Source: Syntrophomonadaceae bacterium (GTDB taxonomy: Bacteria > Bacillota > Syntrophomonadia > Syntrophomonadales > Syntrophomonadaceae). From it: 7,299 bases of DNA. A model generated the notes under the pieces. The model searched no databases, was not told where the DNA came from, and worked only from the letters and a program-made list of their open reading frames with translations. The stretch lies in NCBI GenBank assembly GCA_012522705.1, contig JAAYJY010000218.1, positions 1-7,299 of the forward strand, written 5' to 3'. Below are positions 7,201 through 7,299 of the stretch, one piece after another (within the stretch, counting starts at the first letter, position 1; each line of letters begins with the position of its first letter). Position numbers and translations under genes: made by a program.

Positions 7201-7299
7201 GGCTCTGAAACCATCTCTGCCGATAAAAGCAATCTGGGCCGCCTCTCCATTAAGTCCTCCGGCCACTTCAAGCAACTCTTCCAATAATACGCCTTGGCC
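4234..7299 (-). CDS. Large SLH surface protein: two ectodomain modules, two heme/hemoglobin-interacting-like (HID) repeats, ZU5-like domain, three SLH domains (N-terminus outside window)
   Basis: The frame is open to the right edge, so only the C-terminal ~1021 residues are seen. The first visible residues (GQGVLLEELLEVAG) align with the middle of the ectodomain, which shows that the real start and signal peptide lie upstream. Order (window residues): end of a molybdopterin-fold-like domain (1-127); CHB_HEX-like domain with ASRWW (~140-230); two tandem Shr-like HID/DUF1533 repeats (~238-322 and ~329-413; VGQEIDISFTDDVDWR, GEYTITAGN, ATGY); a second molybdopterin-fold-like domain (~424-590) and CHB_HEX domain (~605-694); a ZU5-like beta domain (~702-829; IDIPAGAIPG, VNHFTKFAI); three SLH domains (~844-890, ~901-950, ~960-1011; GHWAE, ITRAEF, ITREQM, VTRAEA). 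SLH domains bind pyruvylated secondary wall polymer, so the protein is displayed on the S-layer/wall. Only one cysteine is visible, in SRYCFPNF, away from the expected Mo-ligand site. HID domains in streptococcal Shr bind hemoglobin; whether these do is unknown. Confidence 0.92.
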   Translation of the reverse strand, partial: GQGVLLEELLEVAGGLNGEAAQIAFIGRDGFRATFTLQEILGETRYVFPNFMDTGLAGHLIGDTSGAEEVPTIIAHQSFYVQDLEDISNDDYFSQGDANHLLYGQRAVTQQTNARFSKYVAGIEVLTDPAPQWDAPTASVDPGEVPVGTLVELESEFNDEDKVHYTLDGTDPTIESQIYNYIASRWWSQRADQLKEINRPIEITEDTTIRAFVTGPGREDSEIAEFVYTVEVPPTVAAPVLTADSTDNMVGQEIDISFTDDVDWRGAITGVGVDDTVLSVGEYTITAGNINLSKDLFAVGGYYRIVVRAEGYSDSSVIQTIMDPSLLASPVLIEDSTRNTVGQEIDISFTDDVDWREAITSIEVDDSELSSGEYTITAGNLRLSGNLFTAAGEYLVVVQATGYTNATVTQSITGDNVVKPPDGDIVLTISGDGIVKTVEYTQSQLKEMPQHQEVYSSINTWPSKSWYVGEGVILRDLLEEAGMRGNARQIKFISKDGYYMTLTFRELFDDSRYCFPNFKTDGDADGHVPGDTSGQTEVEAILALVSAGGTDNPAYMNDRDALLLMLGQREVTEQTGPLFTKYVNEIEILTDLPDVWDEPTAEPDGGTVPAGTKVELHGPGDDMDKVYYTLDGTTPGLDSPMYNWVAKRWWSSRGEDTVGKINKPIVLTEDTVIKAVTIGPGKLNSGVVEFTYEVTGKAGSASGLITPDEDARVSLEDEAIIDIPAGAIPGTSPVEVMIERVGEPPAAPVGFRIVGTVYEFSIDGEPNYSFDKMITITLRFDPKEIGPDETPVIYYYDEKEKRWVDLGGEVSGDSISVQVNHFTKFAIMVTEAVLELPAAKANLTDISGHWAEDNIKALVTAGTVSGYPDGTFKPDNNITRAEFTSMLVKAFALETQKGYGFSDTVGHWAEEAISTAVYHGIVGGLGGNRFGPNDTITREQMAVMIVNAAKLPPVIEATLFNDSGDISYWANVALATAVKNGIINGYPDSTVRPQAIVTRAEAVTVIVDVLSLPGAQTKPTA
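6061..6588 (-). repeat. Tandem duplication encoding two HID/DUF1533 repeats
   Basis: Two in-frame units (6334-6588 and 6061-6315) are offset by 273 bases, or 91 codons. A 46-base block is identical in both (6504-6549 and 6231-6276), covering the DISFTDDVDWR coding stretch. A second near-identical block covers GEYTITAGN. Such DNA-level identity suggests a fairly recent internal duplication or ongoing gene conversion. Confidence 0.85.

Noticed and set aside
7269..7284. TTG at 7284 as the start of the SLH protein
   Set aside because: Residues before and after it align with the interior of the repeated ectodomain (GVLLEELLEVAG against GVILRDLLEEAG), and the frame stays open to the window edge.
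4234..7299. Chitinase/hexosaminidase activity for the CHB_HEX-containing proteins
   Set aside because: CHB_HEX_C is an accessory beta domain, and no glycoside hydrolase catalytic domain is visible in any of the three proteins.

Overview
The window is almost filled by genes on the minus strand. It looks like a Gram-positive-type anaerobe of the Clostridia, most likely a Desulfotomaculum/Pelotomaculum/Syntrophomonas-like Peptococcaceae relative. The clues are strong GGAGG ribosome binding sites, GTG starts, S-layer-homology (SLH) domains, copper-amine-oxidase-N 'stalk' domains, and a cyclic-di-GMP riboswitch ahead of a surface protein. The lineage is an inference from style and was not checked by any search.

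Layout in transcription order (right to left). (1) 7299-4234: the C-terminal ~1021 residues of a large secreted SLH protein whose start lies outside the window. (2) 4233-4115: a 119-base gap with short inverted repeats. (3) 4114-2501: a surface protein with signal peptide, the same ectodomain, a BIG2 Ig-like domain, a Pro/Glu-rich stalk and a C-terminal membrane anchor. (4) 2499-1834: a MotA/TolQ/ExbB-family channel subunit. (5) 1874-1566: a small one-TM DUF2149 protein whose membrane helix resembles ExbD. Genes 3-5 are packed with a 1-base gap and a 41-base overlap, so they are surely one operon. (6) 1565-1331: a gene-less AT-rich stretch. (7) 1330-1222: a c-di-GMP-I (GEMM-I) riboswitch aptamer overlapping a strong intrinsic terminator. 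(8) 1089-1: the N-terminal 363 residues of a third surface protein with the same ectodomain, followed by the start of a copper-amine-oxidase-N domain that runs off the left edge.

The common theme is one two-part extracellular module present four times. It consists of a ~160-residue domain resembling the molybdopterin-binding (sulfite oxidase) fold but without the metal-ligand cysteine, followed by a chitobiase/hexosaminidase C-terminal-like (CHB_HEX) domain carrying a conserved 'SRWW' insert. Each protein presents this module on a different anchor: SLH repeats, a membrane helix, or a stalk domain. The SLH protein also has two tandem Shr-like heme/hemoglobin-interacting (HID, formerly DUF1533) repeats.

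Working hypothesis (inference): a cell-surface capture system, possibly for a tetrapyrrole, metal cofactor or glycan. The membrane-anchored member would be coupled to an ExbB/ExbD-like ion-driven motor, and at least one surface paralogue would be switched on by c-di-GMP. No ligand can be named from the sequence alone.
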